A stretch of DNA of 64,000 nucleotides, from the NCBI RefSeq assembly GCF_002285285.1, contig NZ_NSJF01000001.1:620001-684000 (forward strand), given 5' to 3'. The stretch is from Vandammella animalimorsus (GTDB taxonomy: Bacteria > Pseudomonadota > Gammaproteobacteria > Burkholderiales > Burkholderiaceae_C). This document shows positions 25,972-34,331 of the stretch, one piece after another (the first letter of the stretch is position 1; the number at the start of each line of letters is the position of its first letter). Both the position numbers and the translations under genes were made by a program. The notes under the pieces were generated by a model that was not told the origin of the DNA, did no database searches, and saw nothing but the letters and a program-made list of their open reading frames with translations.

Positions 25972-27843
25972 ATGAAGCGCCACCAACAACTGATGCGCAT
26001 CTGCGCGCTGTGCACGGCCGTGGCCCTGTCCGTCTCCGCCTGTGGCGGCGGCGATGGCGACGGGCCATTGCCCCCGCCACCGCCGCCCCCAGCGGGCTCG
26101 CCGTCGCCGGTCCCGGCGCCTGGAACACCGGGCGGGCCTATCACGCCCCCGGCACCAGGGCCAGCTCCGCAGCCGCCAGCGCCTCAACCACCGGCACCTC
26201 AACCACCGGCACCTCAACCACCGGCACCTCAACCGCCTGCGCCTCAACCGCCTGCGCCTGAGCCCCCTGCACCGGCGCCGCAGCCACCAGCTCCGCAACC
26301 GCCCGCGCCACCATCGCCAGCGCCGCAGCCCCCTGCGCCGGCTCCGCAACCGCCCGCGCCTCAACCTCCCGCACCGGCACCTCAGCCCCCTGCGCCTGCG
26401 CCGCAACCGCCTGCACCACCGACTCCAGCCCCGCAACCGCCCGCGCCTCAACCTCCGGCGCCGGCTCCGCAGCCACCTGCACCTCAACCGCCTGCGCCGC
26501 AGCCGCCAGCTCCGGCCCCTGCGCCCGTTGCACAAAATCCATTCGACGCGCTGTACGCGCGCGACTTCCGTCTGCGCCCCTTGTCGCTCGATCCGATCGC
26601 GCCGGCGCCCAGGCCGCCGCGCGCCCAGGGGCTGGGCGATGCCTTTGTCGATCCAGCCTATGGCGTGCGCATTTACCGGGCCACGGCCTCCAGCGAGGCA
26701 GAGCCCGATGGCAACGGGCTGCGCCGTGTGCGCCATTTCTACAGCCGCCGCCAGGCCTTCAATGCCGACAACAGCCGTTATCTGGCCTGGGGCGGCAATG
26801 GCGCCTGGTATTTGTACGACGCCAAAACGTTCCAGAAAATCAAGAAGATCGGCGCGCTGGGCGGCGCGGCCGAGCCGATCTGGCACCCCAGCGATCCGCG
26901 CAAGCTGTTCATGACCTCCAACGGCGGGCGCATGGTCTGGTGGGTGTTGGATGTGGAGACCGAGAACAAGCAGGTGCTGTTCGACTTCACGGGCAAGACC
27001 CCCTGGCCAGAGGCCAGCGATTACTGGACCTACAACGAGGGCACGACCAGCGCCGATGGCCGCTACCTGGGGCTGATGGCCACGCGCTACGACAGCGCCA
27101 GCCAGCGCGTCAAGGTCTATGGGCTGCTGACGCTGGACTTGGTGGAAAAGAAGATCGTCGGCACGCTCGATGCCGAGCGTTTTCCTGTGCCGGGTGCGCG
27201 GCCCGATCACGTCAGCATTTCCGCCAGCGGCAAATATGTGGTGCCCTCATGGGGCAGCGCCTATGCCTATACGCGCGACTTCAGCCAGGTCAAGCTGCTG
27301 GCCAAGCACTCCGGGCACTCGGATCTGGCTTTTGGCCCCGGCGGCGAGGACTTCTTCGTTTGGGCCGATGACGGCAGCGATCCGGCCACGCTGGGCCACG
27401 TGCAGGCCATCAACATCGACACCATGCAGCGCTTCCCGCTGCTGGACATTTATCCGGCGCGCGGCGAGTTCTACGCCCTGCACATCAGCGGGCAGGCCTT
27501 TGACAAGCCCGGCTGGGTCGTGATCTCCACCTACAAGGATGGCCGCAGGTACGAGGATCCGCCCGGCTCGGGCAACGAGGCCACTGAGTTTCCATCGCGC
27601 CACCGGCGCGCGCAGTACCAGAAGGTGATATTGGCCGAGCTCAAGCCCGGTGGCAGGGTGCTGAACGTGGCGCACATCCGCAACTCCAACAACTTCCACC
27701 AGCTGCCGGGCGAGCAGGCCTACTTCCTGGAGCCGCAGGCCAGCGCCGCGCGGGATTTGAGCCGCATCATCTTTGCCACCAACTTTGGCAGCGGCCAGCC
27801 CGAGAGCTACGTCATCGGTTTGCCCAGCTGGTTCGACAAGTAG
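25972..27843 (+). CDS. Pro-rich stalked lipoprotein with propeller-like domain
   Basis: Function unknown. The 623-residue protein has a normal lipoprotein signal ending LSVSAC (Cys24). Residues 32-184 are a stalk made almost only of Pro, Ala and Gln in PAPQPP units, and a ~430-residue C-terminal domain follows. That domain has repeated strand patterns typical of WD/TolB-like propellers: FNADNSRYLAWGGNGAWYLY, IWHPSDPRKLFMTS, GTTSADGRYLGLMATRYD, VSISASGKYVVPSWGSAY and DLAFGPGGEDFFVWADD. AGGAGG lies 6-7 bases before the ATG. The shared Cys-Gly-rich plus Pro-rich anchoring style links it to the three DUF1800 proteins upstream, so it is probably part of the same surface system. A strong terminator follows. 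Confidence 0.75.
   Translation: MKRHQQLMRICALCTAVALSVSACGGGDGDGPLPPPPPPPAGSPSPVPAPGTPGGPITPPAPGPAPQPPAPQPPAPQPPAPQPPAPQPPAPQPPAPEPPAPAPQPPAPQPPAPPSPAPQPPAPAPQPPAPQPPAPAPQPPAPAPQPPAPPTPAPQPPAPQPPAPAPQPPAPQPPAPQPPAPAPAPVAQNPFDALYARDFRLRPLSLDPIAPAPRPPRAQGLGDAFVDPAYGVRIYRATASSEAEPDGNGLRRVRHFYSRRQAFNADNSRYLAWGGNGAWYLYDAKTFQKIKKIGALGGAAEPIWHPSDPRKLFMTSNGGRMVWWVLDVETENKQVLFDFTGKTPWPEASDYWTYNEGTTSADGRYLGLMATRYDSASQRVKVYGLLTLDLVEKKIVGTLDAERFPVPGARPDHVSISASGKYVVPSWGSAYAYTRDFSQVKLLAKHSGHSDLAFGPGGEDFFVWADDGSDPATLGHVQAINIDTMQRFPLLDIYPARGEFYALHISGQAFDKPGWVVISTYKDGRRYEDPPGSGNEATEFPSRHRRAQYQKVILAELKPGGRVLNVAHIRNSNNFHQLPGEQAYFLEPQASAARDLSRIIFATNFGSGQPESYVIGLPSWFDK
26182..26256 (+). repeat. 15-bp tandem repeat coding the PQPPA stalk
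   Basis: Three exact CCTCAACCACCGGCA units (26182-26226) are followed by two CCTCAACCGCCTGCG units. Each unit codes five residues of the Pro-rich stalk, so slippage would change stalk length in frame. Less regular versions continue to about 26525. Confidence 0.9.
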
Positions 27844-27866
27844 GGTCTGCGTGTAGCGGGCAAAGG

Positions 27867-27890
27867 AAAAGGCGCCTTGCGGCGCCTTTT
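27867..27890 (+). terminator. Strong intrinsic terminator closing the DUF1800/DUF1501 island
   Basis: AAAAGGCGCC and GGCGCCTTTT form a perfect 10-bp stem around TTGC, 23 bases after the lipoprotein stop. The T-tract is part of the stem's 3' arm. The A-tract on the other arm would also allow function on the minus strand. Confidence 0.85.
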
Positions 27891-28275
27891 CGTCGGCTTG
27901 CTTCGATTGTGTTGCTTGTGGCTGCTGGCGCTGCTTGGGCGCTGCCGCCTGTTTGTCTCCTCGGCCTCTCATGCAGCGGGGCTTGGTGGTCAAAGGCTTT
28001 TGCCAAGGCCTGCGGGCCCGCGCTGTGAGTGGCTGCACTATAGGGGCGGCTGGCCAGCGGGGGTATTGGGGCTTTCCCTTTCGGGGCTTTCCCTGCCAGC
28101 GTGCAGGCAGGCAGGTAGCGGAGCTGCGTGCAGCCTTGGCAGGCTTTTGACAGCCGCTGGCTGCAGGGCTGGCATTTGCAGGGCACAATGCGGCGGTTTT
28201 TGCGCGTTGCGAGCCCCGTTGGCCCACCTCGCCCCCTTGTCCTTTCGTTCTTTGCTTCCTCGCTCTGCACCTGCT
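27891..28275 (+). other. Gene-free leader before the Mla-type operon
   Basis: No supported gene. The reading frame of the permease is open through this stretch, so an N-terminal extension cannot be excluded. TTGACA occurs at 28147-28152, but no good -10 lies at the right distance. Short pyrimidine-rich runs (28225-28262) precede the GTG. Confidence 0.4.
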
Positions 28276-29403
28276 GTGACGCACCCCCAGCTCCATATCC
28301 AATCGACGGCTGAGCATCAGCCAGCCCAGGCCTTGCTGCAGGGCCGCTGGGGGGCTGCGGCATTGTCCGAGCGCCGCCGCACCAAGGCTTTGATTGGCCA
28401 GTTGCAGCGGGCGCAGCGCCAGGGCGTGGCGCACTGGGATCTGCGCGAAATGCAGGGCTTTGATTACGTCACGGCCCAATTGCTGTGGGACAGCTGGGGC
28501 CGGCAAATGCCTGCGCAGTTGCAGGCGCTGCCGCAGCAGCGCGCCATTCTGGAGCGTGTGGCTGAGCTCAGCGCCGTGCCCGCAGCGCCAGCGCAGGGCG
28601 AGGGCTGGCTGGCGGGCTTTGAGCACATCGGCCAAATCAGCCTGGGCGCTTGGGGCCATGCCGTGGGCATGGTGCAGCTGGTGGGGCAGTTGCTGCTCGA
28701 TGGACTGCGCCTGCTGCGCCGGCCTTTGCGTGGGCCCTGGCACGATGTCTCGGCCCATTTGTTCCGCATGGGCGCCCAGGCCCTGCCGATCACGGCGCTG
28801 GTGGGCTTTTTGATCGGCGTGGTGATTGCTTACCTGCTGGCCTTGCAGCTGCGGCAGTTTGGCGCCGATGCCTTCATCGTCAACATCCTGGGCATCTCGC
28901 TGACGCGCGAGCTGGGCCCCTTGCTGGCGGCCATTTTGGTGGCCGGGCGTTCGGGCTCGGCCATCACGGCGCAGATTGGCGTGATGCGCGTCAATGAGGA
29001 GCTTGACGCCATGCGCGTGATGGGCATCTCGCACGGCTTCAGGCTGGTGCTGCCGCGCGCCATGGCGCTGGCGCTGGCCATGCCGCTGGTCAGCCTGTGG
29101 ACGACTCTGGCGGCCTTGCTGGGCGGCATCTGGGCTTCGGATTTTTCGCTGGGCGTCTCACCGGCCTATTTCTTCCAGACACTGCCCAGCGCCGTGCCCA
29201 TTGCCAACCTGTGGCTGGGGCTGAGCAAATCGGTGGTGTTCGGCCTGGCGATCGCCCTGATCGGCTGCCACTGGGGCCTGTGGGTCAAGCCCAATACCGA
29301 AAGCCTGGGCAATGGCACGACGGCCTCGGTGGTCACGGCCATCACGGCGGTCATCGTCATCGATGCGGTGTTCGCCATCATCTTCCGCAACGTGGGGTTC
29401 TGA
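28276..29403 (+). CDS. MlaE-type ABC permease with N-terminal STAS-like domain
   Basis: Inner-membrane permease of an MCE-type lipid transporter. In the ~375-residue product, the first ~100 residues look like an MlaB/STAS domain (WDLREMQGFDYVTAQLLWDSWG). The MlaE fold then spans five or so helices with the family's coupling region NILGISLTRELGPLLAAILVAGRSGSAITAQIGVMRVNEELDAMRVMG. A GTG at 28276 is the best start at family length. The stop TGA overlaps the ATPase ATG. Fusion of the STAS part with the permease replaces a separate MlaB. Confidence 0.85.
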   Translation: MTHPQLHIQSTAEHQPAQALLQGRWGAAALSERRRTKALIGQLQRAQRQGVAHWDLREMQGFDYVTAQLLWDSWGRQMPAQLQALPQQRAILERVAELSAVPAAPAQGEGWLAGFEHIGQISLGAWGHAVGMVQLVGQLLLDGLRLLRRPLRGPWHDVSAHLFRMGAQALPITALVGFLIGVVIAYLLALQLRQFGADAFIVNILGISLTRELGPLLAAILVAGRSGSAITAQIGVMRVNEELDAMRVMGISHGFRLVLPRAMALALAMPLVSLWTTLAALLGGIWASDFSLGVSPAYFFQTLPSAVPIANLWLGLSKSVVFGLAIALIGCHWGLWVKPNTESLGNGTTASVVTAITAVIVIDAVFAIIFRNVGF

Positions 29404-30263
29404 TGGGCACTGGCATGCAAGCTGTCACCAAGGCCGACACCGGCGCTGGCGCCGACGCCAAGGCACTGGTGCAGATCGATAAGCTGTGGACGGTGTTCGG
29501 CCAGGGCGCCAATGCCTTTTCCGTGCACCAGGATCTGGATCTGCAGGTGCGGCGTGGCGAAATCCTGACCATCGTCGGCGGCTCGGGAACGGGCAAGACG
29601 GTGCTGTTGCGCCACATCCTGGGCCTGACGCGGCCGAGCAAGGGCACGGTGAAAATCGACGGCACGGCCGCAGCCGAGCTGCCCGCGCAGGGCGCCTCGG
29701 CGCGCATGGGCATGCTGTTCCAGCACGGGGCGCTGTTCTCGGCCTTCAGCGTACTGGACAACATCGCCTTCCCGCTGCGTGAGCAGGGCAGCCTGCCCGA
29801 GCAGGTGGTGCGCGATGCAGCGCTGGTCAAGCTGCAAATGGTGGGCCTCAAGCCCGAGCACGCCACGCGCATGCCTTCTGACCTCTCCGGCGGCATGATC
29901 AAGCGCGTGGCGCTGGCGCGCGCCCTCATCATGGATCCGCCGCTGCTGCTGCTGGACGAGCCCACGGCCGGGCTGGATCCGCGCGGCTCGGACGAGTTTT
30001 GCGAGCTGCTGCTGCGCCTGCACCAGGAGCTGGGCCTGACGGTGGTGATGGTCACGCACGACCTGGACACGCTCTACGCCCTGAGCACGCGCGTGGCCGT
30101 GCTGGCGGAAAAGCGCGTCATCATTGCCGGCACGCCGCAGCAGGTGGTGGCCTTCAAACACCCCTTCATCGAACAATTTTTTCTTGGCGAACGCGGCCGC
30201 CGCGCCCTGGAGCCTGCGCCCGCCGGCGCGGCCGCAGGCGCTGACGCAGCCGCCAAGGCGTAG
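29403..30263 (+). CDS. MlaF-type ABC transporter ATPase
   Basis: Cytoplasmic ATPase of the same MCE transporter. The 286-residue product has Walker A GGSGTGKT, Q-loop region MLFQHGALFSAFSV (MlaF-like), signature LSGGMIKRVALARAL, Walker B LLLLDEPTAGLDP and switch His in VTHDLD. An extra ~20-residue Ala-rich tail ends the protein. It overlaps the permease stop by one base and precedes the MCE gene by 11 bp. Confidence 0.93.
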   Translation: MGTGMQAVTKADTGAGADAKALVQIDKLWTVFGQGANAFSVHQDLDLQVRRGEILTIVGGSGTGKTVLLRHILGLTRPSKGTVKIDGTAAAELPAQGASARMGMLFQHGALFSAFSVLDNIAFPLREQGSLPEQVVRDAALVKLQMVGLKPEHATRMPSDLSGGMIKRVALARALIMDPPLLLLDEPTAGLDPRGSDEFCELLLRLHQELGLTVVMVTHDLDTLYALSTRVAVLAEKRVIIAGTPQQVVAFKHPFIEQFFLGERGRRALEPAPAGAAAGADAAAKA

Positions 30264-30274
30264 AAGACATCGTT

Positions 30275-31243
30275 ATGGAAAACAAATCACATGCCATTGC
30301 CGCTGGGGTATTCGTGCTGGCGCTGCTGGCGCTGCTGGCCGGCCTGGCGCTGTGGCTTACGCGCGACCAGGGCAGCTACGAGACCTATGAGCTTTCCACT
30401 CCCCAGGCCGTCACCGGCCTGCAGCCCCAGGCGGCGGTGCGCTACAAGGGCGTGTCCGTGGGCAAGGTGGCCTACATCGGCTTTGACCGCGAGGTCGAAG
30501 GCAATGTGCTCATCCGCATCGAGGTGGACGAAAACGCCCCTGTGACGCAAAACACCTTTGCCTCTCTGGGCTACCAGGGCGTGACGGGCCTGGCCTACAT
30601 CGACTTGGACGATGCGGTCACCCCCTTCGCTGCTGAGCCGCTGGTGTCTTCCAGAGGGTACAAGCGCCTGCCCATGCGCCCCTCCAACCTGAGCCAGCTG
30701 GCGGCCATGGGGCCTGAAGTGATCGGCGACGTGCGCGAGACCATGGCGCGCATCAACAGCCTGCTCAGCGACGAGAACCAGCGCGTGCTGATTGGCACCA
30801 TCGCCCAATTCGGCCAGGCCGCGCAGGGTACGACGCAGTTGCTGGCGCAATTGGAGAGCAGCTGGTCCAAAGACATCGGCCCCACGGTGGCCAGCCTGAG
30901 CCAGGGCATGGGCAGCAACATGCAGGCGCTGAACAAGACGGCCGCCAGCATCAACGCCATGAGCCAGGAGATCACCAAGGCCGTGGCCAGCCTGGGCCGC
31001 AAGGGCGGGGTGCTCGACCAGCTGGGGCAGTCCATGCAGTCCTTCGCTGGCGTGGCCGATGAGGTCAACAGCGCCACGTTGCCGCGCATTCTGCGCACGC
31101 TGGGCGAGGTCAGCGCGGCCATGCGCGAGATCAGCCTGCTGGCGCGCGAAGTGGCCGACAACCCCCAGGCCCTGATCTATGGCCCCAACATGGCCCAGCC
31201 AGGCCCGGGCGAGCAAGGCCACGTGGCGCCGCGCCGCCGTTGA
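30275..31243 (+). CDS. MlaD/MCE-domain protein of the ABC lipid transporter
   Basis: Membrane-anchored periplasmic substrate-binding subunit. The 322-residue product has one N-terminal helix (AAGVFVLALLALLAGLALWL) and a single MCE domain at about residues 40-125 (VTGLQPQAAVRYKGVSVGKV, then GYQGVTGLAYIDLDD). A long helical region rich in Gln/Ser/Ala follows, as in subunits that build periplasmic tubes. Position between ATPase and auxiliary lipoprotein fits a complete operon. Confidence 0.92.
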   Translation: MENKSHAIAAGVFVLALLALLAGLALWLTRDQGSYETYELSTPQAVTGLQPQAAVRYKGVSVGKVAYIGFDREVEGNVLIRIEVDENAPVTQNTFASLGYQGVTGLAYIDLDDAVTPFAAEPLVSSRGYKRLPMRPSNLSQLAAMGPEVIGDVRETMARINSLLSDENQRVLIGTIAQFGQAAQGTTQLLAQLESSWSKDIGPTVASLSQGMGSNMQALNKTAASINAMSQEITKAVASLGRKGGVLDQLGQSMQSFAGVADEVNSATLPRILRTLGEVSAAMREISLLAREVADNPQALIYGPNMAQPGPGEQGHVAPRRR

Positions 31244-31339
31244 TGGCAGCCCGCCGCCTGGCGCAGCATTAACACCGTGCGCAGCAAGCAGCCGCCGCGC
31301 GCGGCCTGTTTCCCCGCATTTCAAGCAGGATTGCAATCC

Positions 31340-32074
31340 ATGACTTCTTCCACCATGCCCCTCCATGCACAGCCCCGCCGCCTGGGCCTGGCGGCGCTGG
31401 GCCTGGCCGCAGCGCTGCTGAGCGCCTGCGCCGCCTTGCCCACGCCGACGGCTGCGCCCGCGCTGTACGACTTCAGTGCGGCCACCGATCAGCAGGTCGA
31501 TGGCGCCAAGGGCGCCGCCATGGCCGCCAGCGCGCAAGCGGCACAATCTGGCACGCAACCGTCGGCCCCATCGGCTGCGCCGCTGCTGCTGGGCAAGGTC
31601 AGCGCGCATGGCCTGCCGGCCAACAGCCAGGCGGTGCTCTACCGCTATGCCTATGCCGATGCCCAGCAGCTGCGCGCCTACCAGCAGGCGCGCTGGAGCC
31701 AGCCTGTGCCGCAGCTGCTGAGCCAGCAGCTGCGCCAGCAACTGGAGCTGCACCGCCCCGTGCTGGAGGATGGCTTCAGCCCGGCGCGCTTGCGTCAGGA
31801 GCAGCAAGCGCCGCTGGCTTTGCAGGTCGATGTGCTGCAGTTCGAGCAGGTCTTCACCAGCGAGACGCAAAGCCATGCACAGGTGCGCCTGCGCGCCACG
31901 CTGTGGGCGCCGCAGCCGCAGGGCGACCGCCTGCTGGGGCAACGCACCTTTGAATACCAGCGCCCGGCGCCCACGCCCGATGCGGCAGGCGGTGCCTGGG
32001 CGCTGGCACAGGCGGCGCAGGCGGCAGTGGCCGCCATCGACAGCTGGCTGAGTCAAATGCCGCAAACGCCCTGA
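31340..32074 (+). CDS. ABC-type transport auxiliary lipoprotein (PqiC/DUF330-like)
   Basis: A 244-residue outer-membrane lipoprotein thought to dock the MCE subunit. The signal ends LLSACAAL with Cys28. The mature part has LYDFSAATDQ, then the fold's VLYRYAYADAQQLRAYQQARWSQ and a C-terminal helix AALAQAAQAAVAAIDSWLSQ-like segment. A start at 31277 is also in frame, but the ATG at 31340 gives a standard signal. It ends the operon; the next gene is convergent. Confidence 0.82.
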   Translation: MTSSTMPLHAQPRRLGLAALGLAAALLSACAALPTPTAAPALYDFSAATDQQVDGAKGAAMAASAQAAQSGTQPSAPSAAPLLLGKVSAHGLPANSQAVLYRYAYADAQQLRAYQQARWSQPVPQLLSQQLRQQLELHRPVLEDGFSPARLRQEQQAPLALQVDVLQFEQVFTSETQSHAQVRLRATLWAPQPQGDRLLGQRTFEYQRPAPTPDAAGGAWALAQAAQAAVAAIDSWLSQMPQTP

Positions 32075-32242
32075 GGGCGGCAGGGGCCGCGCCTGCGTTG
32101 CCTGCCGCCGCTGGCTTGCTGCGCCCTGCGCCGTAGTGCGCAGCAAGGCAGGAGCGCCAAGGGGTGAAGGGGTGACAGGCTTGGTTTGGGCTGCGCAACG
32201 CGCTCGACAGAGCGCCTAGCGCCTTCTTCCTAAGCCCCTTCC

Positions 32243-34216
32243 TTATTGCGCGGCAAACTGCAGCAGCGCCTCGTAGAACAGGTCCGAACCATCGGCGCTG
32301 TTGCCGGGCTCCAGCCGCATGCGGCTCACGGCGTTGGATTCAGGCGCTTGCAGATGCTTTTGCGGCGCGATGGAGAAGTAATAGGGGCTGATGAAGTGCG
32401 CGCCGGCGTTGTAGTGCCCGGCCAGGGCCTGCGCGATGGCGCGGCGGTCCTTCCACTGCTGGGGGTGGAACTCGGGCACGCCATAGCCCGATGGGCCGGC
32501 CTGCAGCTGGCCGATCAGGGCCTGGGTCGGCGCCGACCAGACGCCACCGCCGTAGAGGTTGAAGCCTGGCTTCCAGGGCAGGCCGGGCGCCACGCTGCGC
32601 TGCGTGGCAAACAAATTCGCATTCCAGCTGGAGTTGAGCTGCGGCAGGATCTGGTGTGAGAACAGCAGCTCGGGCGCAAAGCCAATCTCCACGGCCCAGT
32701 CGAACAAGGCCTGCATGTAGCGCAGCACCTGGGTCTGGCGGAATTCGTTCCAGTCGCGCGCCAGCGGGTTGTAGCCCAGCGGCAGGTCCCAGCTTGGGGC
32801 GTCGAGGTGAAAGCGCAGCGCCTGCGGCCCTTGGCCTTTGCTCACGCAGCGCGGCAGCTTGCCCTGCAGGCTGGTGAAGACGCGGTGCTGGTCGCGCCAG
32901 TCGAAGCGCGCGCCATCGCGCCCGAGGATGTTGACCACGCGCTCGTCCAGCAGGCATTCGCGTTGGCCGCGCACAGCGCTGACGCTGACCATGTGCCGTC
33001 CGGCGGGCAGGGCGTCAAAGGGCAGCTCCAGGCGAAAGCCGCTGGCTGGCGTGCCCACCTCATCGAGCTGGCGGTACACGTCCAGCCGGTTCAGGCCCTG
33101 CTGGGCCGGGCCGATGAGCTGGCCGTCCAGGTACACGCGCAGGGCCTGGGTTTTCTGCAGCGCGTCCCAGTACCAGCCGTGCACGGCCAGCTGGCCGTGG
33201 CTGTGGCCGTCGTAGTGCTGCAGGTAGGGCGTTTGCGGGTCGTTGCGGAAGTTGCCCGCAGGCGGCTCGATCTGATCGAAGTCCGTGTAGCCGGGCAGGG
33301 CGCTGCCGTTTTGAGCCTGCCTGCCCCAATAGGCGGCATTGAGCGCCGCAATGCTGCCGTAGCGCTGCTGCAGCCAGTGGCGAAAGGCCTGCACCGAAGC
33401 CGGGCTGTGGTCGGTGACGGCCGGGCGCTCGAACTCGCCCATGCCGTCGGCGAAGTTTTGGTAGAAGTGGTGCGTCTCCCCGCCCAGGAAGATGGCGACG
33501 ATTTTCTTGCGGTGCTGCGGCGCCATGGCCGCCAGCATGGCGTGCACCTGCTGCAGCGCCTGGCGCTTGTAGCGGTTGACGGGCAGCTCGGGGTTGGGGT
33601 CGAGCGTGTAGGGCACGATGGGGTAGCTGAAATAGTCCAGCGTGCGCGGCTGCCGGTCGGCAAACAGGGCCAGGTTGGCCGCATCCTTGGCCAGCTCGCC
33701 CGGCAGCGGCCCCAGCGTGTCGAAGTGGGTCGAGGACAGGTACAGCGCCACGGGCCGATCGAGCTTTTCCACCAGCCGCAGCTCGCGCGCCAGCGGCGCG
33801 GGGTCAAACTGCCACTGGCCATCGGCCGCGCGCTGGAACTGGCTCAGCAGCTTGGTGGTGATGACGTAGCCGACCTGGATTTTCCCGGCTGCGCCGCCGG
33901 GCTCGATGCGTTCGAGCAACTCGCCCAGGCGCCGGGCATTGTCCAGGCCGTGGCGCTCGCAGTAGCGCTCCAGCGTGGCGTTGTCCACCACCTCGGGTGC
34001 GCCCTCGCCCTCGGCGCAATAGGCCAGGCCCTCGACCGTGAGCAGCAAATACATGGGTTGCGTGCGCGGCGCGCGCAGCAGCTCGCGCACGGGCTGCTGC
34101 AGCCGGGGCAGGGCAGCTTGTGGTTCGGCCTCGGGCCAGTGCCGGGGCAGGCCTTGCAGGCCCCAAAACAGGCTGAGCGCAGACAGGGCGAGGGCAGCGG
34201 GGAGGGCAGCGCGCAT
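32243..34216 (-). CDS. Exported GH42-like (beta-galactosidase-type TIM barrel) protein
   Basis: Substrate unknown. The 657-residue protein has an N-terminal signal or anchor (LPAALALSALSLFWGLQGL). Its closest visible resemblance is to family 42 glycosidases: FRHWLQQRYGSIAALNAAYW is the GH42-type motif preceding the active-site barrel half. VAIFLGGETHHFYQNFADG and LLFSHQILPQLNSSWNANLF lie where barrel strands would end. The middle (KTQALRVYLDGQLIGPAQ to DERVVNILG) looks like an inserted beta-sandwich. Similarity is local and the catalytic Glu pair cannot be assigned by eye, so a non-hydrolytic role remains possible. It stands alone, convergent with the Mla-type operon. Confidence 0.6.
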   Translation of the reverse strand: MRAALPAALALSALSLFWGLQGLPRHWPEAEPQAALPRLQQPVRELLRAPRTQPMYLLLTVEGLAYCAEGEGAPEVVDNATLERYCERHGLDNARRLGELLERIEPGGAAGKIQVGYVITTKLLSQFQRAADGQWQFDPAPLARELRLVEKLDRPVALYLSSTHFDTLGPLPGELAKDAANLALFADRQPRTLDYFSYPIVPYTLDPNPELPVNRYKRQALQQVHAMLAAMAPQHRKKIVAIFLGGETHHFYQNFADGMGEFERPAVTDHSPASVQAFRHWLQQRYGSIAALNAAYWGRQAQNGSALPGYTDFDQIEPPAGNFRNDPQTPYLQHYDGHSHGQLAVHGWYWDALQKTQALRVYLDGQLIGPAQQGLNRLDVYRQLDEVGTPASGFRLELPFDALPAGRHMVSVSAVRGQRECLLDERVVNILGRDGARFDWRDQHRVFTSLQGKLPRCVSKGQGPQALRFHLDAPSWDLPLGYNPLARDWNEFRQTQVLRYMQALFDWAVEIGFAPELLFSHQILPQLNSSWNANLFATQRSVAPGLPWKPGFNLYGGGVWSAPTQALIGQLQAGPSGYGVPEFHPQQWKDRRAIAQALAGHYNAGAHFISPYYFSIAPQKHLQAPESNAVSRMRLEPGNSADGSDLFYEALLQFAAQ

Positions 34217-34331
34217 GGTCGGAAAGCAGGTAAGGAAAGGTCGTGGGGCAGGCGGCTTTGCGGCGGGCGCTCGCTGAGCGATGACGGCGGGGCGGCGGGG
34301 CAGTTCAGGGAAACAGGCGGCGCGTCGATGC

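Noticed and set aside
26141-26542. Proline-stalk DNA as a CRISPR or other repeat array
   Set aside because: The units are 15 bp without spacers, in frame, and code PAPQPP in a protein with signal peptide and C-terminal domain.
27247-29034. 595-codon minus-strand frame spanning the terminator and the Mla-type permease
   Set aside because: It crosses a strong terminator and the antisense of two real genes; no motif.
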